DNA from: Moritella marina ATCC 15381
Lineage (GTDB): Bacteria; Pseudomonadota; Gammaproteobacteria; Enterobacterales; Moritellaceae
Assembly: GCF_008931805.1 (NCBI RefSeq)
Contig: NZ_CP044399.1
Coordinates: 3,025,370 to 3,089,369, forward strand
DNA length: 64,000 bases
Direction of reading: 5' to 3'
Part shown: positions 18,806 to 27,620 of the stretch, in pieces
Numbering within the stretch: the stretch's first letter is position 1
Layout of the letters: each line of letters begins with the position of its first letter
Made by a program: the position numbers and the translations under genes
The notes under the pieces: generated by a model
Told to the model about the DNA's origin: nothing
Databases searched by the model: none
The model's input: the letters and a program-made list of their open reading frames with translations, nothing else

Positions 18806-18946
18806 TATTAGCTCAGCTCATACTAAAAATATATTTATCATTATACTTCATCATAGGTTTTCGAATATGCTACACACATCACACTTTGTCTTTTCAATTA
18901 TACAGCCTTGTTTGCTGTGTATACTTTATATAGGTAGGAACATACC

Positions 18947-19867
18947 ATGCCCCAAATGACTGTCGGTTTAGCAATGACCTTGCTAATTATTGGTAACGTA
19001 ATCGCTGTTTTTTCTGATGCTTTAATTAAGACATTATCAGATGATGCGGCCGTTTATCAATTTGTGTTTTTCCGACAGCTCACGGCCGTATTACTGCTTA
19101 TCCCATTTTGCTTAACCAGCAGCAGAAAGAGTTTGGTTAATGGCCTTAAATGGCATGCGGTACGCGGGCATATTTGGCTACTCGGCGCGGTGTTCATGGT
19201 TTACTCAATCAATGCAATGCCACTCGCGACTGCGAATGCGATCTTTTACGCGGCCCCACTCATCATGTTGCCAATGGCGATGCTGTGGTTCCAAGAAAAA
19301 CTTACCGTGCCGTCTATTACCGCAGGCGTATTAGGCTTTATCGGTGTATTGATCGTGATCCGTCCGACCGAGATCGATTGGGCAGCCATGGCAGCGCTTG
19401 TTGTTGCTTTTACCTTAGCAGCGAATAATTTATTGATCCGTAAACTACCAAAACACCAAACGGTATTTCAAACATTACTGCTGACTAATGTAGTTGGTAT
19501 GCCAGCATCATTAGGGCTTGCTGTATGGGAAGGAAAACCGTGGGATTTTGCACCGCTATTAACCGCAGCGGGTTCAACCTTGTTTATCCTTATCTATGCA
19601 GGTTTTTGTGTGGTCGCTTATCGTTCTGGTGAAGCCAGCAAAATCGCCAGTGCTGAATACAGTGGTCTAATAGGCGCTGTGGTTGTTGGCCTTATCTGGT
19701 TTGATGAAATCCCTGATATTGGCATGGCGATTGGTACTGCCTTTATTATTCTGCCGTTATTGTGGTTAGCAAAAGTAGAAGCGAAAAATAAACGAATTGC
19801 TAAACAAGCGCACCACAAGCCACTGGCAACGGAAACCGCAGCTGACACTGTCGGCGTCACAGCCTAA
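18947..19867 (+). CDS. EamA/DMT-family inner-membrane transporter
   Basis: A 306-residue protein with about ten hydrophobic segments and two EamA repeats (residues ~5-140 and ~150-280), the pattern of drug/metabolite transporters. The internal stretch APLIMLPMAMLWFQEKLTVP is characteristic of the first repeat. Substrate cannot be told from sequence; family members export amino acids or import metabolites such as S-adenosylmethionine. It is divergent from a LysR regulator that probably controls it. The AGGAAC ribosome site lies just before the ATG. Its C-terminal tail is hydrophilic and rich in Lys, His and Thr. Confidence 0.85.
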   Translation: MPQMTVGLAMTLLIIGNVIAVFSDALIKTLSDDAAVYQFVFFRQLTAVLLLIPFCLTSSRKSLVNGLKWHAVRGHIWLLGAVFMVYSINAMPLATANAIFYAAPLIMLPMAMLWFQEKLTVPSITAGVLGFIGVLIVIRPTEIDWAAMAALVVAFTLAANNLLIRKLPKHQTVFQTLLLTNVVGMPASLGLAVWEGKPWDFAPLLTAAGSTLFILIYAGFCVVAYRSGEASKIASAEYSGLIGAVVVGLIWFDEIPDIGMAIGTAFIILPLLWLAKVEAKNKRIAKQAHHKPLATETAADTVGVTA

Positions 19868-20177
19868 GTAATGACGACCGCTATCTTTCCTGTGATGGCG
19901 GTCAAATCCCCCGGTAAATTAGAGTAAAATAGTTAACCCCAATGTTGACTTTTAGCCTGTAAATCCCCGTATTTTATACCGATTAATCGATACCTAAACC
20001 CGAAAGTAATACTAAGCTGTTGGATTTATGGGCAACTTGATTAATCTCGATCCGCAACTAAAAATTTCAATTAGATAACCCCTTGCAATGCTCACTATTG
20101 CGAGATATAGTCAGTTCAGACGTATCAGCCGAGGTGCTTGATATAGCCCTTGTAGCCAGATAACTTAGAGTATAGCC
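19868..20177. promoter_or_regulatory. 310-bp gap with hairpin and zapA promoter region
   Basis: No gene. GACCGC/GCGGTC (19876-19903) follows the EamA stop as a hairpin without a T run and may be its terminator. The last ~100 bases lead into zapA; I did not fix a promoter. Confidence 0.4.
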
Positions 20178-20498
20178 ATGAGTACAACTGCGGTTGATAT
20201 TGCAATCTTGGGTCGCCACTTTAAAGTAGGTAGTCCGACTGAAGAAGTTGATGAACTTCATCAAACAGCAGCTGTGCTAAATACTAAGTTAGAAGAAATA
20301 CGGTCGAAGACCAATATCAAAAATTTAGAGCATTTAGCTGTAATGGCCGCACTTAATTTTTGTCATGAGCTTCGCCAAGAACGTCATAAAACAACAGAAT
20401 ATACTAATACAGTCGATGACCGTATCCAATTGTTACAAGATACAATTGAGCGCGCGTTAGTCAATAATAAAGTTGATAGCGAAACGTCGATAGTATAA
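20178..20498 (+). CDS. zapA: Cell division protein ZapA
   Basis: ZapA binds and cross-links FtsZ filaments at mid-cell. The 106-residue length and the features VDIAILGRHFKVGSP (N-terminal beta strands) and EHLAVMAALNFCHEL followed by a C-terminal coiled coil (residues ~70-98) match the family. Its position immediately before 6S RNA and ygfA is conserved in gammaproteobacteria. Confidence 0.95.
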   Translation: MSTTAVDIAILGRHFKVGSPTEEVDELHQTAAVLNTKLEEIRSKTNIKNLEHLAVMAALNFCHELRQERHKTTEYTNTVDDRIQLLQDTIERALVNNKVDSETSIV

Positions 20499-20503
20499 CC
20501 AAA

Positions 20504-20684
20504 TAACCCTGGGGTGATTGGTATGCGGGTTATGTCCCTGAGCCGATAATCACACTTTATAGGCTTTCATTCCTGTTGCTATTGTGCAAGCTCAGCTCGT
20601 ACTGAGAAGCCTGAGGCAACAGCTTGAATAGCCAACCTGAACCTTCTGGTTCAGGACTAAACCTTGTAGCCGCACCCTGGGGCC
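20504..20684 (+). ncRNA. ssrS: 6S RNA
   Basis: 6S RNA binds sigma70 RNA polymerase in stationary phase and mimics an open promoter. The ends pair: CCCTGGGGTG near 20508 with CACCCTGGGG near 20674, using G-U wobbles. Internal blocks match E. coli 6S: GTCCCTGAGCCGATA near 20535, GTACTGAGAAGCCT near 20600, and ACCTGAACC/GGTTCAGG hairpin near 20640. Location between zapA and ygfA is the conserved one. The ends are estimates to within a few bases. Confidence 0.93.
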
Positions 20685-20756
20685 CTCTTCTTGTGTTAAC
20701 ATCACTCCATGATTGCAATATCCATCACCGATATTGACGAGTATGGGATCCAATTT

Positions 20757-21374
20757 ATGCCTGATATAACACACGTACTAACAACCAATCGCAGCCAAAT
20801 AAGACAACAAATACGCCAGCGCCGCCAGCAACTTTCAACCTTGCAGCAACAACAGGCCGGTCATGATCTTGTTCGTCAATTTAGCCAGCATATCCAAGTG
20901 CAAGCTGCTCAACACATTGCTATTTATTTACATAATGATGGCGAACTCGATACCCAAGCCGTTATCGACTGGTGTTGGCAACAAGGCAAACAAGTCTACA
21001 TTCCTATTTTACATCCGTTTAGTCACAAACAATTATTGTTTACCCGACTCACCGCGACGACCCCTTTAGTTAAAAACAAGTACGGTATTAGTGAACCACG
21101 ATTAAATGTGACCAACGTGATCCCTTATCTTGAATTAGATCTGGTGTGCAGTCCGTTAGTGGCTTTTGATTTAGCCGGTAATCGTTTGGGCATGGGCGGG
21201 GGTTATTACGATCGCACCTTTTCTCAGCATCAATTTGTGCGTAATGGTCAACAACCGCCCTACGTATTAGGTTTGGCTCACGACTGCCAGCAACATGCTA
21301 ATTTACCGATTGCGCCGTGGGATATGCCGATTAAAGAAATCATCACCCCGTCAAGAACATTGCAATTTAGTTAG
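20757..21374 (+). CDS. ygfA: 5-formyltetrahydrofolate cyclo-ligase
   Basis: Converts 5-formyl-THF to 5,10-methenyl-THF, returning a storage folate to one-carbon metabolism. Conserved features are QIRQQIRQRRQQL near the N-terminus, DLVCSPLVAFDLAGNRLGMGGGYYDRTF (cut here into the recognisable GMGGGYYDRTF) near residue 145, and the C-terminal DMPIKEIITP. I chose the ATG at 20757 because it gives an N-terminus of usual length; an in-frame ATG at 20709 would add 16 residues. The gene follows 6S RNA directly, as in E. coli, and may share its transcript. Confidence 0.93.
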   Translation: MPDITHVLTTNRSQIRQQIRQRRQQLSTLQQQQAGHDLVRQFSQHIQVQAAQHIAIYLHNDGELDTQAVIDWCWQQGKQVYIPILHPFSHKQLLFTRLTATTPLVKNKYGISEPRLNVTNVIPYLELDLVCSPLVAFDLAGNRLGMGGGYYDRTFSQHQFVRNGQQPPYVLGLAHDCQQHANLPIAPWDMPIKEIITPSRTLQFS

Positions 21375-21491
21375 CCATATATCGCCCATATAACCCTGAC
21401 GATACGCTAGTATCTTCAGGCCGTTTGGGTATAATCAATACGTAATACAACACGATCACGCGACATACCAACCAATATAAATGGATATAAC

Positions 21492-22148
21492 ATGACTCAA
21501 GATGAATTAAAAAAAGCAGCAGGCTGGGCAGCATTAGAATATGTTGAAAAAGATAGCATCGTTGGTGTGGGTACCGGTTCAACCGTTAATCATTTTATTG
21601 ATGCACTGGGTACAATCCGTGAAGATATTCAAGGTGCCGTTTCAAGCTCAATCGCATCAACGCAACGTCTAGAAGCACTGGGTATTGAAGTATTTGATTT
21701 AAACAGCGTCGCGCAACTAGATATCTATGTCGATGGCGCAGATGAAATTGATGGCGGCAAAAACATGATTAAAGGTGGTGGCGCAGCGCTAACACGTGAA
21801 AAGATTGTTTCTGCGGTCGCTAAAAAGTTCGTGTGTATTATTGATGACACTAAAAATGTTGACGTATTAGGTGATTTCCCATTACCGGTTGAAGTGATCC
21901 CGATGGCGCGTTCTTATGTGGCACGTGAATTATTGAAACTTGGCGGTGATCCCGTTTACCGTGAAGGTGTAGTCACAGATAACGGTAATATTATTATTGA
22001 TGTTTACCACATGCAGATTAAAGATCCAAAAGCCCTCGAAATCGCGATTAACGCTATCGTTGGCGTAGTAACAAATGGTTTGTTCGCGGCTCGCGGTGCA
22101 GACGTTGTGCTAACTGGTACACAAAATGGCGTTATTACCACTAAATAA
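21492..22148 (+). CDS. rpiA: Ribose-5-phosphate isomerase A
   Basis: Interconverts ribose-5-phosphate and ribulose-5-phosphate in the pentose phosphate pathway. The 218-residue protein matches the family length. Visible motifs are [13 protein letters not shown] (phosphate binding), [20 protein letters not shown] (active site, residues ~80-99) and REKIV following it. The typical gammaproteobacterial order ygfA-rpiA-serA is kept. A strong terminator follows. Confidence 0.98.
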   Translation: MTQDELKKAAGWAALEYVEKDSIVGVGTGSTVNHFIDALGTIREDIQGAVSSSIASTQRLEALGIEVFDLNSVAQLDIYVDGADEIDGGKNMIKGGGAALTREKIVSAVAKKFVCIIDDTKNVDVLGDFPLPVEVIPMARSYVARELLKLGGDPVYREGVVTDNGNIIIDVYHMQIKDPKALEIAINAIVGVVTNGLFAARGADVVLTGTQNGVITTK

Positions 22149-22154
22149 TAACGC

Positions 22155-22193
22155 GGAGTTGGTGTTATATAACCGCGCCAACTCCTCCTTTTT
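22155..22193 (+). terminator. rpiA terminator
   Basis: GGAGTTGG (22155-22162) and CCAACTCC (22178-22185) form a perfect 8-bp stem followed by TCCTTTTT, seven bases after the rpiA stop codon. Confidence 0.85.
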
Positions 22194-22528
22194 CAATGTT
22201 TATCTCACGTCTCAAGAATGTTTCCGACTGCCTCGCCATACTCCTAAAAATGCACTATGTCATTCATCAACAAACTATATTATATAAGTATAACAACCAG
22301 TTATATTAAACTATATTTGATAGTTAAACATTTTCATAGTCCGAAAAGTGTAAATTTCTAAGTAAATCAACCCACCGTCAATCACAAAATGACTATTTTG
22401 TTTGATTTTCGTCACAAACATTCACTAATGAAAAGAAACCTGCTACTTTAGCAATTAGTTCGATTTACAAAATATGATTAAAAAAAACAGTTAGTGCGAT
22501 TTACGAATTATGTGATAAAGGAATTTAC
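22194..22528 (+). promoter_or_regulatory. serA upstream region with a 36-bp-period direct repeat
   Basis: No gene in 335 bp. Just before serA, two imperfect copies start at 22455 and 22491: TTAGTtCGATTTACaAAaTATG and TTAGTgCGATTTACgAAtTATG. The second copy runs to the serA ribosome site. The spacing of 36 bp is about three and a half helical turns. The repeat may be a paired binding site for a serA regulator such as Lrp, or a local duplication. Confidence 0.55.
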
Positions 22529-23758
22529 ATGACCAACTTCTCTCTTCAGAAAGATAAAATCAAGATATTACTTCTTGAAGGACTACACCAAAGTGCAGTT
22601 GATACATTTACTGATGCCGGCTATACCAATATCGAGTCGATTAAAACAGCATTAAGTGAAGAAGAACTGTGTGAAAAAATTAAAGATGTCCATTTTGTTG
22701 GTATTCGTTCACGTACTCACCTAAATGCAAACGTCATTGCTGCAGCTGAAAGACTAGTGGGTATTGGTTGTTTTTGTATTGGTACTAATCAGGTTGATCT
22801 GGCTGCCGCTCAAAAAGCAGCGATCCCGGTATTCAATGCCCCATTCTCGAACACCCGTAGTGTGGCAGAATTAGTACTTGGCGAAATTTTATTATTATTA
22901 CGTGGTATTCCAGAAAAGAATGCCAAAGCACACCGTGGCGAATGGCTTAAGTCAGCAACGGGTTCTTATGAAGCACGTGGTAAGCAGTTAGGTATTATTG
23001 GTTATGGCCATATTGGTATCCAACTGAGTATTTTGGCTGAAAACTTAGGGCTACGCGTTAAGTATTATGATGTTGAAACGAAACTTTCTTTGGGTAACGC
23101 TCAGCAGATCATGAGCATGCAAGAATTGTTAGCAACGTCAGATATTATCTCGCTACATGTACCAGAAACGCCACAAACAAAACTGATGATGGGCGAAGTT
23201 GAGTTCGCACAAATGAAACAAGGTGCAATCTTCATCAATGCTTCACGCGGCACGGTTGTTGATATTGACGCACTTGCTTCAGCATTGGCAACGAAGAAGA
23301 TCGCTGGCGCTGCTGTTGATGTATTCCCTGTTGAACCGTCATCAAATAACGATGAGTTTATTTCACCGTTACGTGAATTTGATAACGTGATCCTAACACC
23401 GCACGTTGGTGGTAGCACCCAGGAAGCACAAGAGAACATCGGCTATGAAGTAGCAGGTAAACTAACGAAATATTCAGATAATGGTTCTACCTTGTCTGCG
23501 GTTAACTTCCCTGAGGTTTCACTACCGACACATGCTGGCGCAAGCCGTTTGATGCATATTCACCATAACCAACCGGGTATTCTAAGCCAGATCACGCAAG
23601 CATTTTCTGAAGAAGGTGTGAATATTTCAGGTCAATATCTGCAAACAGTAGGCGATATTGGTTATGTGGTTATTGATGTTGAAAGTGATCATGCTGAACG
23701 TGGTTTAGCAAAACTGAAAACAATTGACGGTACTATCCGCGCGCGTTTATTACGCTAG
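22529..23758 (+). CDS. serA: D-3-phosphoglycerate dehydrogenase
   Basis: First step of serine synthesis: oxidises 3-phosphoglycerate to 3-phosphohydroxypyruvate with NAD. The 409-residue protein has the E. coli-type layout: substrate domain, NAD-binding motif GIIGYGHIGIQLS (residues ~155-167), catalytic His in ILTPHVGGST (near 290), and a C-terminal ACT domain (HHNQPGILSQITQAF, from ~347) through which serine inhibits. AAAGGAA ribosome site. Followed by a strong terminator. Confidence 0.98.
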   Translation: MTNFSLQKDKIKILLLEGLHQSAVDTFTDAGYTNIESIKTALSEEELCEKIKDVHFVGIRSRTHLNANVIAAAERLVGIGCFCIGTNQVDLAAAQKAAIPVFNAPFSNTRSVAELVLGEILLLLRGIPEKNAKAHRGEWLKSATGSYEARGKQLGIIGYGHIGIQLSILAENLGLRVKYYDVETKLSLGNAQQIMSMQELLATSDIISLHVPETPQTKLMMGEVEFAQMKQGAIFINASRGTVVDIDALASALATKKIAGAAVDVFPVEPSSNNDEFISPLREFDNVILTPHVGGSTQEAQENIGYEVAGKLTKYSDNGSTLSAVNFPEVSLPTHAGASRLMHIHHNQPGILSQITQAFSEEGVNISGQYLQTVGDIGYVVIDVESDHAERGLAKLKTIDGTIRARLLR

Positions 23759-23764
23759 GTTAGA

Positions 23765-23801
23765 CCCCACCCTAACCCTCCCCTGAATACAAAGGGAGGG
23801 G
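23765..23801 (+). repeat. Intergenic C-rich palindromic repeat, copy 1
   Basis: CCCCACCCTAACCCTCCCCT, then an 8-base spacer, then AGGGAGGGG. It is directly after the serA stop. A second copy in opposite orientation is at 23938-23972. The motif resembles C-rich intergenic repeats that I recall from Shewanella-like genomes. Confidence 0.65.
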
Positions 23802-23804
23802 ATC

Positions 23805-23852
23805 AAAAAAGCCTGTCAGTTTCATTTTAAATGAAGTGGCAGGCTTTTTTTT
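23805..23852. terminator. serA terminator
   Basis: Long stem AAAGCCTGTCAGTTTCATTT with AAATGAAGTGGCAGGCTTT, two internal mismatches, then eight T. The A run on the left makes it usable from the other strand too, for nhaC. Confidence 0.9.
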
Positions 23853-23937
23853 GTCTTATTTAACAGTAACTTTTTACCAATTGTTTACTGTTTACCTGCT
23901 ATAACAGGTAAAGGGGGTGGGAAGAGAGTTCGCCCTG

Positions 23938-23972
23938 TCCCTTCCCTTTTTCAAGGGGAGGCTAGGATGGGG
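23938..23972 (-). repeat. Intergenic C-rich palindromic repeat, copy 2 (inverted)
   Basis: On the minus strand it reads CCCCATCCTAGCCTCCCCTT, then spacer, then AAGGGAAGGGA, close to copy 1. The nhaC stop codon TAG lies inside the repeat, so the last codons of nhaC are provided by it. Confidence 0.65.
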
Positions 23973-25464
23973 TTAGCGCTTGATTATATTGATGCCATTG
24001 CGACAACATATACACAGCGCAAACTTGCAACACTAACGCAGCCACTAATACCAGCGGTGTTTCAAAAATCCCCGCGACAACAAAGCTGATTAGCGCGATA
24101 CCGCCATTTAATAACGCATACGGTAATTGGGTACGGAAATGCTCGTACTGGTCACAGCCTGCACCAGTTGATGATAGGATCGTGGTTTCCGAAATAGGTG
24201 AACAATGATCGCCAAACAAGCCGCCAGATAATACCGCGCCAATACTGGCGTATAGCGGTGCGTCAATGGCAACAGCCGTTGGTATCACTAGCGGCATCAT
24301 GATAGCGAACGTCCCCCATGAAGAACCTGTCGCAAACGAAATAATCGCCGCAAGTAAGAACGCTACCGCAGGCACCAACCAACTAGGGAAGCCACCTTGT
24401 GCTTGTTCAGCAATATATGCCGCAGTACCTAAGTCTTTACCAATACCACTTAATGTCCAAGCTAACACTAATATGATCGCCACTTGCATCATATTACCCA
24501 TGCCTTTTAAGTACACCGCAATGCCATCTGTTAAGTTACGCACGCCGTATACCGCCATCAAAATCAATAACGTCATTGCAGCAAACAAATATGACGTAGA
24601 TAACGCCGCTCTAAATGCTGAACCCGATACTTTTTCAAATGGGAAACCCAGTGGCCCTAACATGCTAACCAATACCACAGCCATGACTAATAACGGAGCC
24701 CACACAAATGACGGTTTAGCATTTTTATGCGTAAACGCAGTCAGTGTTTCTTGGCTTTTTCCTGTGAATATACCTTGTTGCGCTTTTGCTTCCGCTTCAG
24801 CCATTGGGCCAAAGTCGAGTTTCTTAATCGCCACTAGCGGCACGATGAAAATAGCGAGGAACGCATAGAACTGAAATGGGATAGCATTCACAAACGCCTG
24901 CCAGTCAGAGGTTTCTAGTGATAGTGCCGTGAACTCTTTTTGAATCAGTCCCATGATATACACACCCCAGCCGATAAACGGAATAAGGATAGCCACAGGT
25001 GAAGACGTTGAATCAATAATGAAGGCCAGTTTTTGACGAGATAATTTTAATTTTTCAAACAGTGGGCGGAACACTGGACCGACAATTAATGGTGTACCCA
25101 GATCCGAGAAGAAGATAAAAATACCGCCAAACCAAGCGGATAACTGCGCTTTACATTTCGTGCTGATCCAGTGTGTTACTTTCGCGGCGAAAGCTTGACC
25201 ACCACCCGACTGTTCCATCAAAGCAACAAAGCCACCAATGAAGACCAGTAACACTAATACGCCGGCGTTATAACCATCGGTTAATTGTGGCACCAAGTGA
25301 TCTTTAACCATAATGCCGAACGCATCTAAAGGCTGTAATCCATTCAGCATAAAGACGCCAGTTAACACACCAGCGAATAAGCCAATCACGACATTCCGTG
25401 TCGTCAGCGACAGCACCAACGTAATGATGATAGGTAATAGTGAGCTAATATCTGTTTGTTCCAT
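23962..25464 (-). CDS. Na+/H+ antiporter, NhaC family
   Basis: A 500-residue inner-membrane protein with about twelve hydrophobic segments. It shows family blocks such as GVLVLLVFIGGFVALMEQSG (residues ~67-86), FFSDLGTPLIVGPVFRPL and FATGSSWGTFAIMMPLV, and ends with GDHCSPISETTILSSTGAGC, all typical of NhaC/YheL-like antiporters or related amino-acid/proton exchangers. Expected role: sodium extrusion and pH control in a marine cell. A single gene, convergent with serA; its stop codon falls in a palindromic repeat, which suggests the 3' end was remodelled. Confidence 0.87.
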   Translation of the reverse strand: MEQTDISSLLPIIITLVLSLTTRNVVIGLFAGVLTGVFMLNGLQPLDAFGIMVKDHLVPQLTDGYNAGVLVLLVFIGGFVALMEQSGGGQAFAAKVTHWISTKCKAQLSAWFGGIFIFFSDLGTPLIVGPVFRPLFEKLKLSRQKLAFIIDSTSSPVAILIPFIGWGVYIMGLIQKEFTALSLETSDWQAFVNAIPFQFYAFLAIFIVPLVAIKKLDFGPMAEAEAKAQQGIFTGKSQETLTAFTHKNAKPSFVWAPLLVMAVVLVSMLGPLGFPFEKVSGSAFRAALSTSYLFAAMTLLILMAVYGVRNLTDGIAVYLKGMGNMMQVAIILVLAWTLSGIGKDLGTAAYIAEQAQGGFPSWLVPAVAFLLAAIISFATGSSWGTFAIMMPLVIPTAVAIDAPLYASIGAVLSGGLFGDHCSPISETTILSSTGAGCDQYEHFRTQLPYALLNGGIALISFVVAGIFETPLVLVAALVLQVCAVYMLSQWHQYNQALTPS

Positions 25465-25682
25465 TTCGTTATCCTTCCTTGGTCACGCAATTAACGCAAC
25501 ATTCAAACCAGTTATTTATTCATTAATATTGAATATACATTCAAAACGATCACATTCATAGTCAAATACTCAATTTAATAGCCAGTAATAACAAACAAAG
25601 CCAAGTAACTAGAATATATAGCTAAAAAATAATTATTTAATGATAAAAGTTAATCAAAACGGATAACGACGAACAATACCGG

Positions 25683-26192
25683 TTAACCTTTAGTGACTTC
25701 TTTCACGATAGTCAATTCAACCCAGCTATTTGGCGCTGCCGTTAACGTCATGATATAGCTGCCCCACTCATGGGTATTAACATGGGTAATTTGTTTACTT
25801 TTATCTTCACAAGTCAAATTAGTAATACCTGCAGCAGTAATATCAGCACCTTCGATCGCTACCTTCATGTTTTTACTTGAGAATAAAACCAATTTCTCAT
25901 TCCATTCGGTGATCGCGAGCTGTAAGTAGCCCTGCCCGTTTTCATTCATTTTTAGGCGATAACCACTATCAATATTTACATTGATTTCATGCTGCGCCGC
26001 GATTTCCTTTGTCGCAGGAAGTTGCAAATCAGATTGCAGTAATTGCGTACATGCATTTGCATAATCTTGTTGAAAATATGCATTTCGCTGTTGGTTATCG
26101 ACTGCTTTTTTCGCATCATCGACAGCGGCAAAAACAGCTGTATTCACTAGCAGTAAGACTGACGTTAATACCACTTTTTTTAACTTCATCAT
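25683..26192 (-). CDS. Small secreted protein of unknown function
   Basis: A 169-residue protein with a clear Sec signal peptide: MMKLKK, a hydrophobic run and AVFAA before the likely cleavage near residue 23. The mature part has two cysteines (in ANACTQLLQ and NLTCEDKS), which could form a disulfide in the periplasm. I recognise no family. It follows the di-haem peroxidase gene by 86 bp on the same strand and may share its transcript. Confidence 0.7.
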   Translation of the reverse strand: MMKLKKVVLTSVLLLVNTAVFAAVDDAKKAVDNQQRNAYFQQDYANACTQLLQSDLQLPATKEIAAQHEINVNIDSGYRLKMNENGQGYLQLAITEWNEKLVLFSSKNMKVAIEGADITAAGITNLTCEDKSKQITHVNTHEWGSYIMTLTAAPNSWVELTIVKEVTKG

Positions 26193-26278
26193 TCCATGTT
26201 TCCTGTGTGTTTACTGTGTTGGGGATAGCTCGAATTATAAGTAGCTCTAATGATAAATAGCTCGAATTATAAATAGTA

Positions 26279-27436
26279 CTAATCGGTATTTTCACTGCCG
26301 CGATAGATAAACGGCAAAATGCAATCAGCCACATCGACCCTGCCAGGTAATGTCACCAAGGCGCAGAATGGCGAGGCATGCTGAATTAATTGTGCTGGAA
26401 CTGGGATCGCGAGCGCTGCTAAAAAGCCTAATAATTGCGATTTTTCTAATTGAGTTAAACTAAAACCTGTGATTAATCGATCTTTTTTTGGGTGCTTGTT
26501 ACCGTCCCCTTGATTAGGTCCTGATACCGTTAATCGTCCACCGCGAGCATAACTGTCAATAACAGCGCCGAGTGTGCTAAAGCTACCATCATGACCCCAA
26601 GGTCCTGTGGCAGTGACATTGATTAAAGACGGGATCCTAAATTTACCATTATCTTCAATTCGCCCGCTTGTACTCTGCAAACCTGATGCGGCTGGCGGAT
26701 AGATATATCCCCTCTCGGATTCAATGCCATAGAGACCGGTATTAGCAAAATTAGTCTTGCGTGCATCTGTGCGACGATCCAGCAGCACGCCACTGTGGCA
26801 AGCGGTACAATTCAACCGTTTACTTTTAAACAGCACCAAGCCTTTCTGCTGTGCTGGTGTTAATGGGTTTATATCTGCTTGCTCAAGATAACGATGATAA
26901 GGCGTGTCAGTAGAGCGAATTGTCTTTACGTATTCAGCCAAGGCTAACAATACTTTGTCTAGGGTTACTGTCGAACTGCCAAAAGCACGTATAAATAAGG
27001 GCGCATAGAGCGAAGATGAACGCTGCAACCGTGATATCAACAACGGTTCTAGCATGCCCATTTCTTCTGGGGATGTTGATAATAACGGCCGTTTAATCGT
27101 TTCGGCCAAATCTGTTAAATCTCGACTGGCTTGCATATAAGTCGTGAAGTCGGCTGCATTAAGTAAGGATGGGGTATTTAGCGTAGATATATTGCCATGA
27201 ATATCAGGCGTCTTGCTAAAGGTGTTACTCCAACCGTGATAAGGGGAATGGCAAAGTGCACAGCTACGATTACCAAATTTAGATAATCTGACATCGTTAA
27301 AAAGATAGCGTCCTAGCTCAACCTTGGGTGCTGATACTGATTCTGGAACTGTGACTGTGACTGATGCTGCGATTGACAGTTTAGCGCCAACAATACAACT
27401 AATGACTAGCCAGCTTATACATTTAATTATATACAT
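26279..27436 (-). CDS. Periplasmic di-haem cytochrome c peroxidase (CcpA/MauG family)
   Basis: A 385-residue exported protein with N-terminal signal sequence (MYIIKCISWLVISCIVGAKL) and two c-type haem sites, CALCH near residue 60 and CTACH near 210. The blocks LFNDVRLSKFGNRSCALCHS, FRIPSLINVTATGPWGHDGS and a C-terminal TGFSLTQLEKSQLLGFLAAL fit the bacterial cytochrome c peroxidase/MauG family. Such enzymes reduce hydrogen peroxide or modify protein tryptophans. The small secreted protein downstream may be a partner. Confidence 0.87.
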   Translation of the reverse strand: MYIIKCISWLVISCIVGAKLSIAASVTVTVPESVSAPKVELGRYLFNDVRLSKFGNRSCALCHSPYHGWSNTFSKTPDIHGNISTLNTPSLLNAADFTTYMQASRDLTDLAETIKRPLLSTSPEEMGMLEPLLISRLQRSSSLYAPLFIRAFGSSTVTLDKVLLALAEYVKTIRSTDTPYHRYLEQADINPLTPAQQKGLVLFKSKRLNCTACHSGVLLDRRTDARKTNFANTGLYGIESERGYIYPPAASGLQSTSGRIEDNGKFRIPSLINVTATGPWGHDGSFSTLGAVIDSYARGGRLTVSGPNQGDGNKHPKKDRLITGFSLTQLEKSQLLGFLAALAIPVPAQLIQHASPFCALVTLPGRVDVADCILPFIYRGSENTD

Positions 27437-27545
27437 TCAGTTATACAGATTTATTTACATGTTAATCAATAAGATGGAAACACAGAGTTTACTTAAAATA
27501 TATTATCCTTCAACTACTTCCTTTTTGTTATGCGTTATTTATGGT

Positions 27546-27580
27546 AAAAAAAATGCCGCAGACCTAAGGTCTGCGGCATT
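27546..27580 (-). terminator. fba terminator
   Basis: On the minus strand, AATGCCGCAGACC and GGTCTGCGGCATT form a perfect 13-bp stem with a 3-base loop, followed by a run of T. It ends the epd-pgk-fba message. Confidence 0.93.
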
Positions 27581-27620
27581 AACAAGTAACCGTCTAAATA
27601 ATCCGAATATTAACGGATAA

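Noticed and set aside
21367-21582. 71-codon minus-strand ORF over the ygfA-rpiA junction
   Set aside because: It overlaps the start of rpiA antisense and has low-complexity hydrophobic content; a shadow ORF.
27324-27620. 98-codon plus-strand ORF across the peroxidase-fba gap
   Set aside because: It runs through the fba terminator and the peroxidase signal peptide antisense, so it is not a plausible gene.
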